A DNA stretch of 64,000 nt from Lachnospiraceae bacterium. GTDB lineage: Bacteria; Bacillota; Clostridia; Lachnospirales; Lachnospiraceae. Within the stretch, counting starts at the first letter, position 1, and each line of letters begins with the position of its first letter. Positions 62,178 through 64,000 of the stretch are shown here, one piece after another. The stretch is from the NCBI GenBank assembly GCA_910575835.1, contig CAJTGB010000024.1:1-64000 (forward strand), read 5' to 3'. A model generated the notes under the pieces. The model was not told the DNA's origin. It was given only the letters and a program-made list of their open reading frames with translations, and did not search any database. The translations under genes were made by a program, and so were the position numbers.

Positions 62178-63578
62178 CTAATCTGACGCTCCGTCCCCCA
62201 GCTCATCGTAAAAGGTATAACCGCATCTTCCGTTCTCTTTGGTGTGGTACAGCGCAGTATCCGTCTGACGGAACAAGTCGTCATGGAAGCCCCGCTCGGA
62301 AAATGCAATGCCGACGCTGAGCGAATACTTGGGGAAATCTCCCTGGGGATTCTGAAGGATCTCGTTGACCGCGTCAATCTTATCCCGAATGATCTGCTTC
62401 TTATCTGCGGTCATCTTTTCCATGATCACCGCGAATTCATCTCCGCCGATCCTGAGTACATAATCTGCTTTTCTGAAATTATCCTCCAGAAGGTTCGCAA
62501 CCTTAATAAGCGCCTGGTCGCCCACATCATGTCCGTAATTATCATTGATCGCTTTGAACACATCCACATCTACCAATAAAAAAGCCAGCTTTTTTACCGG
62601 ATTGCGGAGACGCTCCTTCAATTGCTCGAATGACTGCCGGTTCAAAAGACCCGTCAGCGCATCCCGTTCCGCCTTCTGCCGGAGCATATTCTGCTGTTCC
62701 ATCGTCATCTCATATACATTGTTATATGTGGCCGCAAGATATTTAAACTCATAAGCCCCTGTAATCTGCAGAAAATTATTATTCTTAATACAGTTCACAT
62801 ATAAACGGATCGGTCTCAGAATCAGGACCGCGATCATAATATAAGAGAAGATCACCAGCGCTACGATCAGAACCGTATAGATACTCTGGCAGATGAGCGC
62901 ATTTCTCATCTCATTTTCGCTCTTCGCCTGCCCTTCTTCACAGATCGTGATCACCCTCTCTGTGACAACTGATATATTCTCTTCTATCAGCTTCTTCATA
63001 TCTCTGTATTCCCCGCTGAACACTAATCCGACGGCAACGTCTGACTTCTCTTCATCTGCGAAGGACAGTTCTTCTTCTGTCAGCGGATAGTCCTTAACCT
63101 CCGGCGGAAACATACTTATATCGTCATCTGCAGATAACGCCGCAAGCTTCATGGCGTGCATCTCCATCTCCATAAGCTCATTGGATAATTCCAACGCTCT
63201 CCGGGATGCATCCAGAATCTCATCGTCCTTCCCGCCCATATGTTTTTCAAGCGTTTCAAGCGCCGTATCTCTCCTCTTTGTCTCCTCTACCTCTGTAAAA
63301 TATTCCTCTACATAGACAGAGTCTTTCGTGACGGCATAGAGACGTACCTGATCCGTCAGGTAATTCGACCCTAACAGTAAATTCTCCGCCTCCTCCTGTA
63401 TATATATGTATTCCTCTGTCATGTCCGCCAGCTTTTTGTAATCGCGCATTACACGAACGATCCCTTCTCCGATCAGCACAGAGACTATGATCGTAACCGC
63501 AACCATCCATAAGCTAAGCGTCTGTATCCGCAGCCCCCGCAGAGTACCTGCATTTTCTTCTGATGTCTGTATACTCAC
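62178..63578 (-). CDS. Membrane-bound diguanylate cyclase
   Basis: 466 aa. N-terminal membrane helix (about 16-36), an outer sensor region of about 175 residues (rich in E, predicted helical), a second helix (about 218-245), a HAMP-like linker, and a GGDEF domain (about 295-455). RIGGDEFAVI is intact, preceded by RKAD, the I-site for product inhibition. It is thus predicted to produce c-di-GMP in response to an external signal. A separate gene from the cytosolic GGDEF protein at 6884. Confidence 0.92.
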   Translation of the reverse strand: MSIQTSEENAGTLRGLRIQTLSLWMVAVTIIVSVLIGEGIVRVMRDYKKLADMTEEYIYIQEEAENLLLGSNYLTDQVRLYAVTKDSVYVEEYFTEVEETKRRDTALETLEKHMGGKDDEILDASRRALELSNELMEMEMHAMKLAALSADDDISMFPPEVKDYPLTEEELSFADEEKSDVAVGLVFSGEYRDMKKLIEENISVVTERVITICEEGQAKSENEMRNALICQSIYTVLIVALVIFSYIMIAVLILRPIRLYVNCIKNNNFLQITGAYEFKYLAATYNNVYEMTMEQQNMLRQKAERDALTGLLNRQSFEQLKERLRNPVKKLAFLLVDVDVFKAINDNYGHDVGDQALIKVANLLEDNFRKADYVLRIGGDEFAVIMEKMTADKKQIIRDKIDAVNEILQNPQGDFPKYSLSVGIAFSERGFHDDLFRQTDTALYHTKENGRCGYTFYDELGDGASD

Positions 63579-63683
63579 CTTTCGTTACCTGGCCCTTTCA
63601 TAATTATTTCCTGTATCTCAGTTTATCACAGCAAGGACCATTCTACAAGGCTAAGCCAACCGATATTCTTTTCGCTTCCTTCT

Positions 63684-63992
63684 CTACCAAAACATTTCTT
63701 CGGCCCACCGCGCCGCCTTCTCTTCGTACGCTTCTTCTAAGTCCGTCAGACGTTCCTCTATCTCTTCCGGGTATTCGTCCGAATTGATATTCCCCATGAA
63801 TGCATTGATCAATTCATCGCTAAGATGAATCTTCCATGTGCCGCCCTCTCTATACGCCGTAACGTCAATCTCTTCTGTCCAGGTGTTCTCCGTCTCATCG
63901 ATACAGCGGATCAGGTCGTCATCCCTGTAGTTAATCATATCTCCCACATTCCTGATAAGAGAAACTGCTCCGATCTCTGTATCTTCGATCAT
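63684..63992 (-). CDS. Unidentified acidic protein, possibly incomplete at the window edge
   Basis: 102 aa from ATG 63992, but the frame is open to the end of the window, so the true start may lie beyond. The only ribosome-like site (GGAGG) is just 2 bases before the ATG, which also favours a start further upstream. Very acidic, with a helical C-terminus (EEIEERLTDLEEAYEEKAARWAEEMFW) and a stretch VTAYREGGTWKIHLSDEL. I recognise no family. Confidence 0.6.
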   Translation of the reverse strand: MIEDTEIGAVSLIRNVGDMINYRDDDLIRCIDETENTWTEEIDVTAYREGGTWKIHLSDELINAFMGNINSDEYPEEIEERLTDLEEAYEEKAARWAEEMFW

Positions 63993-64000
63993 ATCCTCCA

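Overview
The window looks like chromosome of an anaerobic gut-type Clostridia, most likely a Lachnospiraceae member. This is inferred from strong AGGAGG ribosome-binding sites, Lpl-type sugar ABC modules with YesL partners, anaerobic glycerol catabolism, an [FeFe]-hydrogenase-like accessory cluster, a PAP2/DagK lipid block and an SfsA-MutY fusion. No rRNA, tRNA, CRISPR array or prophage was recognised.

Layout. 1-101 is the end of an insertion sequence whose complete copy lies at 55422-57227 in the same orientation. 126-10136 is a purine/urate-type catabolic region. It holds a leftward operon (ssnA, three molybdenum hydroxylase subunits, a PreA-like protein), a leftward V4R-domain plus GGDEF pair, and a rightward diaminopropionate ammonia-lyase gene. 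The ssnA operon and the lyase gene each have a consensus promoter followed by terminator-like hairpins of one shared sequence family, two in tandem before ssnA and one before the lyase. This is the best candidate for an undescribed regulatory system here.

10233-21360 is mostly housekeeping: a DUF234-type ATPase, YitT, Tex, a TetR regulator, three lipid-related genes, a bacteriohemerythrin, the SfsA-MutY fusion and a YesL protein. 21757-29725 is an alpha-galactoside locus (ABC transporter, AraC regulator, GH36, GH4). 29801-32196 holds an XRE/small membrane protein pair under a well-defined operator-promoter, and an AAA-ATPase/nuclease-like gene. 32303-39139 is a glycerol operon (EutH-like transporter, GlpK, GlpA-like, GlpB-like, DUF1667) with a DeoR regulator upstream. 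39731-47820 is a GH32 (sucrose/fructan) locus with an Lpl-type ABC transporter and a divergent LacI regulator. 47974-55398 is a leftward beta-mannoside operon preceded by a radical SAM gene on its far side. Its first gene, a solute-binding protein, is cut from upstream sequence by the insertion sequence, and no permease genes are nearby.

57549-60767 is a rightward cluster of DRTGG, HATPase, [FeFe]-hydrogenase-like, DRTGG and PHP genes. It ends without the catalytic hydrogenase genes that often accompany such clusters. 60778-63992 has a siroheme-synthesis dehydrogenase, a 215-bp MITE-like element, a YgjP-type metallopeptidase, a membrane diguanylate cyclase and an unidentified gene at the window edge.

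Overall this is accessory catabolism. The three sugar loci each pair a transporter or binding protein with intracellular glycosidases (alpha-galactosides, fructosides, beta-mannosides). Glycerol and purines provide further carbon, nitrogen and energy.
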